DNA of 64,000 nucleotides, from positions 968,501-1,032,500 of the forward strand of contig CANXME010002107.1 of the NCBI GenBank assembly GCA_948144175.1, in the 5' to 3' direction. The position numbers and the translations under genes were made by a program. Positions 40,798 through 50,657 of the stretch are shown here, one piece after another; the stretch's first letter is position 1; every line of letters begins with the position of its first letter. This DNA is from Closterium sp. NIES-65. Lineage: Eukaryota; Streptophyta; Zygnematophyceae; Desmidiales; Closteriaceae. The notes under the pieces are model-generated. The model worked only from the letters and a program-made list of their open reading frames with translations, ran no database searches and was not told the DNA's origin.

Positions 40798-41977
40798 CCA
40801 GCGGCCGCACCAGCAGCCCCCCCTACTGCCACTGCCCCCGGTTCCCCCCCCCGTTCGGGTCCCCGCGTCTCACCAGGTTGCTACGTCCCCCCAGGTGTCT
40901 GTGTCGTGTCAGGTTCCTACGTCTGTTCCAGTCGCTGCGTCGTGCTCCTGCCGGTCGCTTGCCCACCCCACCGTTCTGTGGCACCACCGGATGGGGCACC
41001 CGTCCCTTCCACGTCTGCGCGCTATGTCTAGTCAGCGTCTTGTCCTAGGCCTCCCACGTGTCTTGCCGTCGCTGCCGCCTTCGCCTGCGCCGCCGTGTCG
41101 TCCCTGCGTCGAGGGTAGGCTGCGCGCCACCCCTCACTCCTCCTCCCTTCGTCCGGCCACCGAGCCTTTTGAGACGCTTCACTTGGACGTCTGGGGCCCA
41201 GCCCCTCGTCTAGGCCCTGAGCGTGAGCGTTACTTTCTGGTGGTCGTTGACGACTTCTCCCGCTACACCACAGTGTTCCCTCTGGCGAAGAAGTCTGAGG
41301 TGACTTCTACGCTGATCAGGTGGTTGCTCACCACTGAGGACACTCGTGGTCGTCGTGTCAGCTGTCTTCACTCCGACCGTGGGGGTGAGTTTCGCTCCGG
41401 CATTCTCGCTGGATTCTGTCGCGAGCAGGGCATTCGTCAGTCCTGGACGCTTCCAGAGTCCCCACAGCAGAATGGGGTTGCTGAGCGCCGCATAGGCCTG
41501 GTCATGGAGATCGCCCGCACCTCCCTGACTCACGCCTGTGCCCCCCATTTTCTGTGGCCCTACGCGGTCAGGTACGCCGCGCACCAGCTGAACCTCTGGC
41601 CACGTGTCTCTCGACCAGAGGTTTCACCGACCAGTCTTTGGACAGGGTCCCCTGGTGTTGCGTCGCGGTTTCGTGTCTGGGGGTGCTTGGCTCTTGTCCG
41701 CGACACCTCCGCGGACAAGCTCTCGCCTCGTGCCGTCCCCTGTGTCTTCCTTGGTTTCCCTGAGGACTCCTCTGACTTCACCTTTTACCACCCTCCCTCT
41801 CACCGGTTCTTTGACTCCCGTGACGTCCGTTTCGAGGATTCCACTCCGTACTACGTCAGGTACCCCAGTCGAGGTCTCCCGGTTCCTCCTCCCCCCCTCT
41901 TCTTGACTGCCGTTCCCCCTCCTGCTCCCCCGGTACAGCCTCCCCCCCCTGGTCCAGCCCCGTCGGGTGTGTCCTAG
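38825..41977 (+). CDS. Copia C Gag-PR-IN polyprotein
   Basis: One frame from the MATP start (ATG 38825) to TAG 41975-41977, about 1050 aa. Here gag runs into protease without a stop, unlike A and D. Gag region ~1-440 with Gly-rich and Gln-rich tracts and the C-x13-C-x3-H-x4-C motif (CPYQVQTGP to CF). Protease FTLDSGASHCFF ~514. A pure Gln run encoded by CAG (about 40722-40797). HHCC finger from VLWHHRMGHPS ~717. Integrase D-D-E in LDVWGP ~789, SDRGGEF ~849, NGVAERR ~882. It ends at GVS followed by TAG, where A and D have Gln and continue. The downstream part stays in the same frame. Confidence 0.92.
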
Positions 41978-44267
41978 GCTACCCCTCCTCCTTCGGTAGC
42001 CTCTCCGGTACAGCCTCCCTCCCCACAGTCCTCCTCGCAGCGTGCCGCAGGTGCTAGCTCTCGAGAGGTTGGTGCTGCGCCTGTTCCTGTACCGGTTTCT
42101 GGTTCTGGGGGTGGTGGAGTTGGAGTTGGAGTTGGAGCTGGAGTTGGAGCTGGAGTTGGCACTGGAGTTTCTGGTTCTGGGGGTGCTGGGGTTGGAGCTG
42201 GAGTTGGAGCTGGAGTTTCTGGTTCTGGAGTTGGAGCTGACCCGGTGGGTGCAGAGGACTCTTGTTGTCCGGGAGCTGGTGCTGGTCGCGCGGACACTGG
42301 GGGTGAGAGTGCGCCTCCTTCGGGTTCTGGCGAGCCTGGGTCTGGAGCTGGTGTTAGTGCTGCCTCTGGGGGTGGTGCGCCTGGTTCTTCGGGGGTGGAC
42401 TCTGGAGCTACCGCTGCTTCGGACACTACTCCGCCCCCCCACCCCTACCCGACTAGGCACCAGGCTCGTGTTCGCCGTGCCCGTGACGAGCAGCTGGCGT
42501 TGGAGAGAGAGGAGAGGGAGTTACAGCGGCTGGAGGAGCAGCAGCAGCAGCTGGAGCCGCAGGAGCAGCAGCAGCAGCAGCAACAGCTGGACCCGCAGGA
42601 GCAGCAGTCCCAGCAGCAGCCGCTTCCGCAGCAGCAGCAGTCGCAGCAGCAGCAGCAGCAGCCACTTCCTCCTCCTGTCTCGGGTCTTCGGACCCTTGGT
42701 CTCCCCTCCCCTTCTCCTCCCTCCTCCGCCTCTCCTCCTGTCTACGGTCCCACGTTTCCTCCTCCTGACTCCTCCCCCGCTGTTTTCCCCAGTTCTCCGC
42801 CTTTGTCCTCTCCTCCTCCGTCTCGTTCTTGGGCTACTCGTCGCTCCCCTCGTGCTCGTCCCTCGTCTCCTGTTCCCTTCACTGACCTTCGTACTGCCTT
42901 CCTTCTTTCTAGTCCACCTCGTCCGTCTCAGTCTGTGCTTCCGTCTCCTCCTGAGTCGGCCCTCACTGTGTCGCTCCCTACTCCTGTCACTGACTACTAC
43001 CGCACGTACCGTCTAGTTCTCTCTCGTGTTCTCGCCTCTCTTGTTACTCACCCTCGTGCCTCTGTGTCCTCTGTGTCCGCTCTTACTGCCGCAGTTACTG
43101 ACTTTGCCTCTACCCGCCGCCTTGACTACGCCACCACGCTTGTGGCTGCTCCTCCTACCAGTCCTCTGGCCGTCGGGGGTGTGTCTGCCCTTGGCTGTGA
43201 CGCCCTAGAGGACAGGCAGTTTGAGCTAGAGTTCCTGGCGGCCGCTTCCCCTCATCTCTGTGCCATGCTCCTCGCCCCTGAGGGTGACCCCGACGCCCTT
43301 GACATTCCGACTCCTCGCACTTACGCTGAGGCAGTGTCAGGGCCTTGGGCCTCTCAGTGGAGAGCTGCCATGGACGCAGAGATGGCCTCCTACAGATCCA
43401 CAGGCACCTACGTCGATGAGGTTCCCCCCCCTGGGGCGAACGTAGTCGACGGCATGTGGATCTACAGGGTGAAGCGGCCACCGGGATCTCCCCCGGTCTT
43501 CAAGGCGCGCTACGTGGCTAGAGGTTTCAGTCAGCGTGAGGGAGTTGACTTCTTTCAGACCTTCGCACCTACCCCGAAGATGACCACTCTTCGGGTGTTA
43601 CTACACGTAGCAGCACAGAGAGACTACGAGTTACACTCTCTCGACTTCTCCACTGCTTTCCTTCAGGGCAGCCTACACGAGGAGGTCTGGTTGCGTCGTC
43701 CCTCGGCCTTCACTGGCACCTTCCCTCCTGGGACCCAGTGGAGGCTGAGGCGACCTGTTTACGGTCTTCGCCAGGCCCCTCGTGAGTGGCACGACACTCT
43801 GCGTTCTACCCTCTCTAACCTTGGGTTCCAGCCGTCTTCTGCCGACCCGTCGCTGTTCGTTCGTCGTGGCTCCACACCGTTCTTTGTTCTGGTTTACGTC
43901 GACGACCTCGTTTTCGCCACTCCGGACAGGGTTGCTTTGGCAGACGTGAAGTCCGAACTGCAGAAGAGACACACGTGCACTGATCTTGGTGAGCTGCGCC
44001 ACTACCTTGGCCTGCAGATCACCAGGGACAGAGCCGCTCGCACCATTACACTCTCACAGTCACACATGGTGCAGCAGGTCCTTCAGCGGTTCGGGCTTCA
44101 GCACTCCACCGTACAGCGCACACCTCTAGCTGTTGACCACAGACTCACTGGTCCCTTTCCTGACGAGCCGTTTGAGCCTAGTGGTCCCTACGCAGAGCTT
44201 GTGGGTTGCCTCATGTACCTGATGACTTGTACTCGCCCGGACCTCGCCTTCCCTCTCAGCATCCTTG
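41978..44267 (+). CDS. Copia C spacer-RT, in frame after TAG, truncated
   Basis: Continues the polyprotein frame. First comes a low-complexity spacer with GVGVGAG-type and Gln repeats (to ~42680), then Ser/Pro-rich sequence, then copia RT with FSTAFLQGSLHEEVWL and catalytic YVDDL near 43895. The frame enters the LTR of element D at 44268 in the RT-RNase H connection (RPDLAFPLSIL). RNase H is missing. The element cannot be autonomous as it stands. Confidence 0.9.
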
Positions 44268-44401
44268 TGTCGGATTATTATAACTGATGCATGTTTGTAG
44301 GCTGTAGTGGGGGGTAGCACATATGGGGTACAGCTTTCTAGGGTTGTATTTGTACCCAACTCTGACTTAGTCATTCTCATTCCTGTTTTCCTTGCTTCAC
44401 A
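44268..44401 (+). repeat. 5' LTR of copia D (134 bp)
   Basis: TGTCGGATT...GCTTCACA, closely similar to the A LTR with a few substitutions and small indels. Confidence 0.9.
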
Positions 44402-44413
44402 TGGTATAGAGCG

Positions 44414-44430
44414 GGTCCTGCCTTAGGACC
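44414..44430 (+). promoter_or_regulatory. Post-PBS hairpin of copia D
   Basis: GGTCC / GGACC arms and seven-base loop, then a run of T and GGGCCCACC. Confidence 0.6.
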
Positions 44431-44499
44431 GTTTTTTTAGGGCCCACCGAAGCGCGCCCCGAGGCGCGCCCTTTTTTTTTTTAGCGACCCCTCGGGTCG

Positions 44500-45425
44500 C
44501 CTTTTCCCTCGCGGCCCCGCTGTCCCTCAGACGCGGCCCCGCCACCTCTCCTGATCGCGGCCCCGCCGCCTGCTTGACGCGGCCCCGCCGCCTCCCCTGA
44601 CGCGGCCCCGCCGCCTCCCCTGAAGCGGCCCCGCCGCCTCCCCTGACGCGGCCCCGCCGCCTCCCCTGACGCGGCCCTGCCTCTACTGCCGCGGCCCAGC
44701 CGCCGCCTCTGACGGCCCCGCCGCTGCACCCTACGGCCCGCCGCTGCACCCTACGGCCCGCCGCCTCTGACGGCCCCGCCGCTGCACCCTACGGCCCGCC
44801 GCTGCTCCTGCCGGCCCGCAGCCTCACCTGACGGCCCCGCCGCTGCTCCTGCCGGCCCGCCGCTGCTCCTGCCGGCCCGCCGCCTCACCTGACGGCCCCG
44901 CCGTTGCTCCTGCCGGCCCGCCGCTGCTCCTGCCGGCCCGCCGCTGCACCCAGCGGCCCGCCGCTTCACCTGACGGCCCCGCCGCTGCACCTGCCGGCCC
45001 GCCGCTGCACCCTACGGCCCGCCGCTGCACCCTACGGCCCGCCGCCTGCACCTGCAGGCCCACCGCTGCACCTGCCGGCCCGCCGCTGCACCTGCCGGCC
45101 CGCCGCTGCACCTGCCGGCCCGCCACTGCACCGGTCGACCCGCCGCTGCACCTGACGGCCCCGCCCCTGCATCTCCCGGCCGAGCCGCCCCAGCAGCCGA
45201 ACCGCCCGGGAGCCGAGCCGCCCAACGCCGAGCCGCCCGGGACCCGAGCCGCCCTGCCGCCGAGCCGCCCGGGAGCCGAGCCGCCCTGCACCCGAGCCGC
45301 CCAGCCGCCGAGCCGCCCGGGAGCCGAGCCGCCCTGCGCCCGAGCCGCCCAGCCGCCGAGCCGCCCGGGAGCCGAGCCGCTGTGCACCCGAGCCGCCCGG
45401 TCGCTGAGCCGCCTCTCTGCATAGC
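44500..45425 (+). repeat. GC-rich tandem repeat leader of copia D
   Basis: Array 1 (44520-44690): ~23-base cgcggccccgccgcctccc units. Array 2 (44710-45170): ~20-base cggcccgccgctgcacct units. Array 3 (45180-45420): cgagccgcccgggagccgagc units. Long open frames over these arrays exist in several phases only because stop codons cannot occur in the repeats. Confidence 0.8.
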
Positions 45426-45512
45426 TGCACGACCTGCCCTGCCTGGTGAGCACAGTCCCACTGACACTGCGAGCTCTTTCCCTACTGCTTGCACTGCGTC
45501 GCTGTCGTCGCC

Positions 45513-46778
45513 ATGGCTACCCCTAGTGTCCTAGCTTTTGACGCTGAGGGTCGCGCCATTGATTTTGAGGTCTGGTTAGACGACCTGCAGCTGTTCTTAC
45601 AGTGCGACAGGGCTGACGACCTTTCTCTCTTTGACCTCACCTCTGGCGCCTCTCCTGCCCCTGCTGCTGATGCTGATCCCGCTGTCCGCTCTAAGTGGGC
45701 CACCCGCGATGCTGCTGCACGTCTTGCTGTGCGTCGCCACCTCCCTACCTCTGAGCGTGCGCACTTTAGTCAGTACAAGAGTGCTCAGACCTTGTACGAC
45801 GCTGTAGTTGCGCGCTACTCCTCCCCTGCCACTGCTGCACTGAGCCGTCTCATGCTTCCCTACCTCTTTCTTGACCTCTCTGCCTTTCCCACTGTCGCTG
45901 ACCTCATTACACACCTCCGCACTAGTGACACTCGCTACCGCGCCGCCCTTCCTGCTGAGTTCTGCGCTAAGAACCCCCCCCCCATGTACATCACTCTCTA
46001 CTACGTAGTCGCGCGCCTCCCTGACTCCCTTCGCGTCGTCAGGGACCACTTTCTCGCAGTCTGTCCCACCACCCTCACCGTCGACCTCCTCGAGAAGGCC
46101 CTCCTCGCAGCGGAGAAGAGCATAGTCGCTGTAGGTGCTTCTCGTGGTGACCCTCGCACCCCCATCTTTGAGGGGTGCTCTCCTTCCCCCTTGCTGCCCT
46201 CTGTTGCCTCTGCTGCTGCTGCCGACCTGCTTGGTCTTGAGTCGGTCGGCGCGGCGTCTGCCCCTAGTGGGAGACGTCGCTCCAGCAAGGGCAAGGGGGG
46301 CAAGGGCGCGGGTGGAGCTGGAGGGGGCGGTGGCGGTGGCGGCGGTGGCGGCGGAGGGAGTGGGGGTGGCGGCGGGACTAGTGGCGGAGGTGGTGGTGGT
46401 GGTGGCAGCAGTGGCGGAGACGGTGGTGGTGGTGCCAGCGGTGGTGGTGGAGGCAGCGGCGGTGGTGGAGGCGGCGGAGGTGGAGGCGGTGGAGGCGGCA
46501 GCGGAGGAGGAGGTGGTGGTGGTGGAGGTGGAGCTGGTCGAGGTGGTACCCAGCAGCGTAGCGGCGGTGGTGGTGGCCAGCGCTCGCAGCGGCAGCAGCA
46601 GCAGCGCTCGCGGGACATCCCTCCGCCTCAGCAGCTTCGTGAGTGGTATGCTGGGCGTCAGAGGGGTGGGGGTACTGGTCCCTGCACCTACGTTCTTCGT
46701 TCCGGCGACCGCGCGGGTGAGCAGTGTGGGGGTGCCCACGCCACCCAGCGCTGCTTTGGCCGCCTGACGGACGCTTAG
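45513..46778 (+). CDS. Copia D Gag
   Basis: Starts at the ATG 45513 (MATPSVLAFDAEG), matching A. UBN2-type gag region (VWLDDLQLFL, HFSQYKSAQTLYDAVVARYSS, PMYITLYYVVARL), about 90 residues of nearly pure glycine, then C-x13-C-x3-H-x4-C (CTYVLRSGD to CF). It ends at TAG 46776-46778 (RLTDA then stop), where A reads Trp. Pol follows in the same frame. Minus-strand proline-rich frames opposite the glycine tract are shadows. Confidence 0.9.
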   Translation: MATPSVLAFDAEGRAIDFEVWLDDLQLFLQCDRADDLSLFDLTSGASPAPAADADPAVRSKWATRDAAARLAVRRHLPTSERAHFSQYKSAQTLYDAVVARYSSPATAALSRLMLPYLFLDLSAFPTVADLITHLRTSDTRYRAALPAEFCAKNPPPMYITLYYVVARLPDSLRVVRDHFLAVCPTTLTVDLLEKALLAAEKSIVAVGASRGDPRTPIFEGCSPSPLLPSVASAAAADLLGLESVGAASAPSGRRRSSKGKGGKGAGGAGGGGGGGGGGGGGSGGGGGTSGGGGGGGGSSGGDGGGGASGGGGGSGGGGGGGGGGGGGGSGGGGGGGGGGAGRGGTQQRSGGGGGQRSQRQQQQRSRDIPPPQQLREWYAGRQRGGGTGPCTYVLRSGDRAGEQCGGAHATQRCFGRLTDA

Positions 46779-49700
46779 CGTCAGCAGTTCCCTGGGGCTA
46801 GTGAGATCCCTCGCTGGGATGAGCTTCTCAGGGCTGGTGTAGCGATCTTCGATCTTGATTTTGATGCTATCCTTGCTGCTATGTATGTTGTGGATTATAG
46901 TGAGGAGAATGAGGGTTACCGTTGTTTCCAGCCCGACCCGGGCATTGGTACTGCTGCGCTAGGTGCTTGTGAGGCTGCTGCTCTAGGTGCCAGTGCGTCT
47001 GTGCTCTCAGGTACTGGTGAGACTGCGCTCTCAGGTACTGCGTCGTCCTCGTCCTCCCTCACTTTCACACTTGACTCCGGAGCTTCTCGCTCCTTCTTTC
47101 GAGACCGCACTACCCTTACGCCGCTCGGCCGGCCGGTTACGGTCTCCCTTGCTGACCCCTCTGGGGGTCCTGTCCTGTCTCACTTCTCCACTGTCCTCCC
47201 GTGTCCGGCTGCCCCTTCGGGCACCCTGTCGGGTCTGTACCTTCCCTTGTTCTCTACGAACTTGGTGAGTGGAGCGGACCTGCAGGATGTGGGGGTTCAC
47301 CAGTTCACTCCTGCGAGTCAGCGGGTGACCCACTGCACGGAGGCACGCACAGGCCGACACCTGGCCACGTTCTCGCGTCGGCCGGGGTCGAGTCTCTACA
47401 CCCTGACCGTTGAGTCTCCTCCTGTCTCTGCGTCTGGTCAGGTGGCTGCGTCGGGTCAGGTGCTTGCTGCTGCGTCCCGGTCAGGTCCTGAGTCTGCCCC
47501 ATGTTCTTGTCGCCTCCTGACTCACGAGACTCTCCTGTGGCACCACCGTCTTGGCCACCCCTCCTTGCCCCGTCTTCGGAGCATGGCTTCCCGTGTCCTT
47601 GTCTCTGGTCTTCCCCAGTCTCTCCCTCCTCTCCCCTCCGGGCCAGGACCTTCCTGTGTCCCCTGTGTCGAGGGTCGCCTCCGGGCTACTCCTCACTCCT
47701 CCCACTTCCCCCCGACAGAGGCTCCCCTGCAGACGCTTCACATGGATGTGTGGGGCCCAGCCCCCGTCCGTGGGCAGGGTTACGAGCGCTACTTCCTGTT
47801 GGTGGTTGACGACTACTCGCGTTACACCACAGTCCTCCCCTTGCGCAGCAAGGGTGCGGTCACTGAGGTACTGATCGACTGGATCCGCGAGGCTCGTCTC
47901 CAGCTCAGGAAGAGCTTCGGCTCGGACTTTCCTGTTCTGCGTCTGCACTCTGACAGAGGCGGAGAGTTCTCTTCTCGCCTTCTGCGGGACTACTGTCGTG
48001 CACGGGGGATCCGCCAGACCTTCACGCTTCCGGACTCACCACAGCAAAATGGGATTGCTGAGCGCCGCATTGGAATGGTCATGGATGTCGCTCGTACGTC
48101 CATGATGCATGCGGCTGCCCCCCATTTTCTGTGGCCGTTTGCGGTGAGGTACGCGGCGCATCAGCTCAACCTTCACCCCCGGGTCTCTCGGCCTGCGATG
48201 TCCCCAGCCTTGCTGTGGACGGGGAAGGTTGGCGATGCGTCTGTGTTCCGTGTCTGGGGATCTCGGGCGTTTGTCCGCGACTTGTCTGCGGACAAGCTGT
48301 CCCCTCGTGCTGCTCCCTGTGTCTTCCTTGGCTTCCCCACTGACGCCCCAGGGTGGCAGTTTTACCACCCCTCCTCTCGTCGTGTTCTGTCCTCCCAGGA
48401 CGTCACGTTCGACGAGTCAGTCCCCTTCTACCGTCTCTTCCCCTACCGCACTCCTTCCATCCCCCCTCCCCCGGACTTCCTTGTGCCGGTTCCCCCCCCG
48501 GTAGACCCCCTCCCCCCTCAGGTTCCTGCCCCCTCAGGTGTGTCCCAGGTAGACGCCGTTGACCCGGTCGAGGTTACTGGTGACTCTGGTGCTGCTGCGG
48601 GTGCTGAGCCTGGGGGTGCTGACTCTGGGGGTGCTGTGCGCGGGGGTGCTGAGCCTGGGGGTGCTACTGCTGGGGGTGCTGGGCCTGAGGGTGCTACTGC
48701 GGAGGGTGCGGAGCCTGGGGGTGCTGAGCCGGGGGGTGCTGTGCCTGGAGGTGCTGGGTCTGGGGGTGCTGGGTCGGGAGCTGCTGAGCCTGGGGGTGGT
48801 GAGCTGGGAGCTGCAAAGCCTGGGGGTGCTGCGTCTGGAGCTGCTGAGCCTGGGGTTTCTTCTGCTGCTGCGTCTCGCTGGGAGCCCCTCTCTCCACAGG
48901 AGCTGCGCGAGTGGTTCGCTCGCCGCTGGAGGCGTGCTGCTGAGTCTGGAGGTGCTGCTGGAGCTGGAGCTGGAGCTTCTTCGACCGTCGAGGGTGCGGG
49001 TGCTGCCGGTCCCGGAGCTGCTGGACCTGCGGATCCTCCTGGAGCTGGAGCTGCTGGAGGCGCTGGTGCTGAGCCTACTGCTGTTGGTCCTGCCGCTGGA
49101 GGTGTGGGTGGCGCTGGTGCTGTCGCTGAGGGTGCTGGTGCTGTCCCTGCTGCGTCTGGAGCTGCCGCGCGGCCTCGGCCGTACTTCGTTCCCCTCCTGC
49201 AGCAGGTTCTTGGTCTTTCTCCTCCAGTAGAGGGTCCACCGCCTGTCCAGTCGCAGTCCCTGCTGGAGCCTTCCTCTCCACTGCCTGCTCCCTCTCCTTA
49301 CACTGGTCCTACTGGAGGTCTTGCTGAGCGTCGTGAGCCTGCGTCTCGTCCCGCGTCGCCTGTTCGCACTGCTCGCGCTAGTGGTCGCAGTTGGCGTCAG
49401 CGTCCTCCTCCTGTCCCTGGCACGCACCGGATGTCTTTGCGTCCGTCCACTGCTCCTCTGCGTGCCCCTTTGCCTTCTCCTCCTGAGTCCTCTCTTCCTG
49501 CGCTTGCCGACCCTGGGTCGGACTCTCTTCGTGCTGCCAGTCCTACTGTCACGCGTCTGCTTGCTACTGTCGTCACTGACCCCTCTTTTGAGTCCACTGC
49601 TGCGTCTGCTCTAGTCGCTGAGCTCGTCGACTTTGCTGCTCGCTGTCGTCTCGGCTACGCTGCTAGTCTTGTTGCTGAGTCTGCGTCTGTCTGTCCTCCG

Positions 49701-50657
49701 TCCGTCGGGGGTGAGTGTGCTCTTGGCACGGACGTCCTAGAGGACAGGCAGGAGGAGTTACAGTGTCTAGCGGCTGCTTCACCTCATCTCGCGTCTGTAC
49801 TGCTTGCCCCTGAGGGAGACCCGGATGCACTAGACATCCCGACTCCGCGTTCTTACGCGGAGGCCGTAGAGGGTCCCTACTCCTCTCAGTGGCAGGCAGC
49901 TATGGATGCAGAGATGGCTTCCTGGAAGTCCACAGGCACCTACGTTGACGCGGTTCCCCCTCCTGGGGCGAACATCGTCAGTGGCATGTGGATCTTCAGG
50001 GTGAAGCGGCCGCCGGGCTCTCCACCTGTCTTCAAGGCACGGTACGTTGCTCGTGGCTTCAGTCAGCGGCAGGGAGTTGACTACTTTCAGACCTTCTCTC
50101 CCACCCCGAAGATGACTACTCTTCGGGTGCTGCTGCACATAGCCGCTCAGCGCGACTACGAGCTTCACTCTCTCGACTTCAGCACTGCGTTCTTGCAGGG
50201 TAGCCTGCACGAGGAGATCTGGCTTCGCCGTCCACCTGGCTTCACTGGGACTTTCCCTCCTGGCACCCAGTGGAGCCTCCGACGGCCAGTCTACGGTCTC
50301 CGCCAGGCACCGCGTGAGTGGCACGACACACTGAGGACTACGCTTGCGGCTCTTGGGTTTGCTCCTTCTACTGCTGACCCGTCGCTGTTTCTTCGCACCG
50401 ACACTTCCCTGCCGCCGTTCTACATCCTCGTGTACGTCGACGACTTGGTCTTTGCCACAGCTGACACTGCTAGACTCGCCTACGTGAAGTCCGAGCTGCT
50501 GAAGAGACACACGTGCACAGACCTGGGTGAACTGCGCAGCTACCTTGGCTTGCAGATCACTCGGGACAGAGCACGCCGCACCATTACCTTGACTCAGTCA
50601 CACATGGTGCAGCAGGTCCTTCAGCGCTTCGGCTTCGGCTTCAGAGCTACACTGTGA
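46779..50657 (+). CDS. Copia D Pol (PR-IN-RT, truncated)
   Basis: Open from the codon after the gag TAG, first Met at 46881. Protease FTLDSGASRSFF near 47070. HHCC finger (LLWHHRLGHPS to CVPCVEG). Integrase D-D-E: DVWGP near 47747, SDRGGEF near 47950, NGIAERR near 48050. GGAEP-type repeat spacer (about 48595-48860). RT with FSTAFLQGSLHEEIWL and YVDDL near 50436. Ends in unrelated residues at 50657. RNase H is absent, so no active product is expected without help. Confidence 0.92.
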   Translation, partial: RQQFPGASEIPRWDELLRAGVAIFDLDFDAILAAMYVVDYSEENEGYRCFQPDPGIGTAALGACEAAALGASASVLSGTGETALSGTASSSSSLTFTLDSGASRSFFRDRTTLTPLGRPVTVSLADPSGGPVLSHFSTVLPCPAAPSGTLSGLYLPLFSTNLVSGADLQDVGVHQFTPASQRVTHCTEARTGRHLATFSRRPGSSLYTLTVESPPVSASGQVAASGQVLAAASRSGPESAPCSCRLLTHETLLWHHRLGHPSLPRLRSMASRVLVSGLPQSLPPLPSGPGPSCVPCVEGRLRATPHSSHFPPTEAPLQTLHMDVWGPAPVRGQGYERYFLLVVDDYSRYTTVLPLRSKGAVTEVLIDWIREARLQLRKSFGSDFPVLRLHSDRGGEFSSRLLRDYCRARGIRQTFTLPDSPQQNGIAERRIGMVMDVARTSMMHAAAPHFLWPFAVRYAAHQLNLHPRVSRPAMSPALLWTGKVGDASVFRVWGSRAFVRDLSADKLSPRAAPCVFLGFPTDAPGWQFYHPSSRRVLSSQDVTFDESVPFYRLFPYRTPSIPPPPDFLVPVPPPVDPLPPQVPAPSGVSQVDAVDPVEVTGDSGAAAGAEPGGADSGGAVRGGAEPGGATAGGAGPEGATAEGAEPGGAEPGGAVPGGAGSGGAGSGAAEPGGGELGAAKPGGAASGAAEPGVSSAAASRWEPLSPQELREWFARRWRRAAESGGAAGAGAGASSTVEGAGAAGPGAAGPADPPGAGAAGGAGAEPTAVGPAAGGVGGAGAVAEGAGAVPAASGAAARPRPYFVPLLQQVLGLSPPVEGPPPVQSQSLLEPSSPLPAPSPYTGPTGGLAERREPASRPASPVRTARASGRSWRQRPPPVPGTHRMSLRPSTAPLRAPLPSPPESSLPALADPGSDSLRAASPTVTRLLATVVTDPSFESTAASALVAELVDFAARCRLGYAASLVAESASVCPPSVGGECALGTDVLEDRQEELQCLAAASPHLASVLLAPEGDPDALDIPTPRSYAEAVEGPYSSQWQAAMDAEMASWKSTGTYVDAVPPPGANIVSGMWIFRVKRPPGSPPVFKARYVARGFSQRQGVDYFQTFSPTPKMTTLRVLLHIAAQRDYELHSLDFSTAFLQGSLHEEIWLRRPPGFTGTFPPGTQWSLRRPVYGLRQAPREWHDTLRTTLAALGFAPSTADPSLFLRTDTSLPPFYILVYVDDLVFATADTARLAYVKSELLKRHTCTDLGELRSYLGLQITRDRARRTITLTQSHMVQQVLQRFGFGFRATL

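Larger units (their letters stand above)
37961..44267 (+). mobile_element. Copia element C, 3' truncated
   Basis: Inserted in the 3' LTR of B. 5' LTR 37961-38070, primer site TGGTATCAGC at 38071, hairpin, repeat leader, then gag-pol open except for one TAG. Broken at 44267 by the 5' LTR of element D. RNase H and 3' LTR of C are absent from the window, probably lost in the deletion at 50653-50778. Confidence 0.9.
44268..50652 (+). mobile_element. Copia element D, 3' truncated
   Basis: Inserted in the pol of C. 5' LTR 44268-44401, primer site TGGTATAGAGC, hairpin 44414-44430, repeat leader, gag and pol sharing one frame with a single TAG. Closest to element A in every part. Truncated near 50645 in RT (after QQVLQRFGF); RNase H and the 3' LTR are lost. 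The exact break is uncertain by about 15 bases. Confidence 0.9.

Noticed and set aside
44423-45494. Long Gly/Ala/Arg-rich frames over the D leader
   Set aside because: They arise because stop codons cannot occur in the repeat units; they exist in several phases on the minus strand and match no protein family.
46001-46618. Proline-rich minus-strand protein
   Set aside because: Antisense of the polyglycine tract in copia D Gag. The same applies to frames opposite the A and B glycine tracts and to 57795-58571.
13696-46778. TAG reassigned as a sense codon
   Set aside because: The TAG codons replace Trp, Glu, Gln and Lys at different sites, which no single reassignment explains, and they occur in transposons rather than in the host genes seen here.
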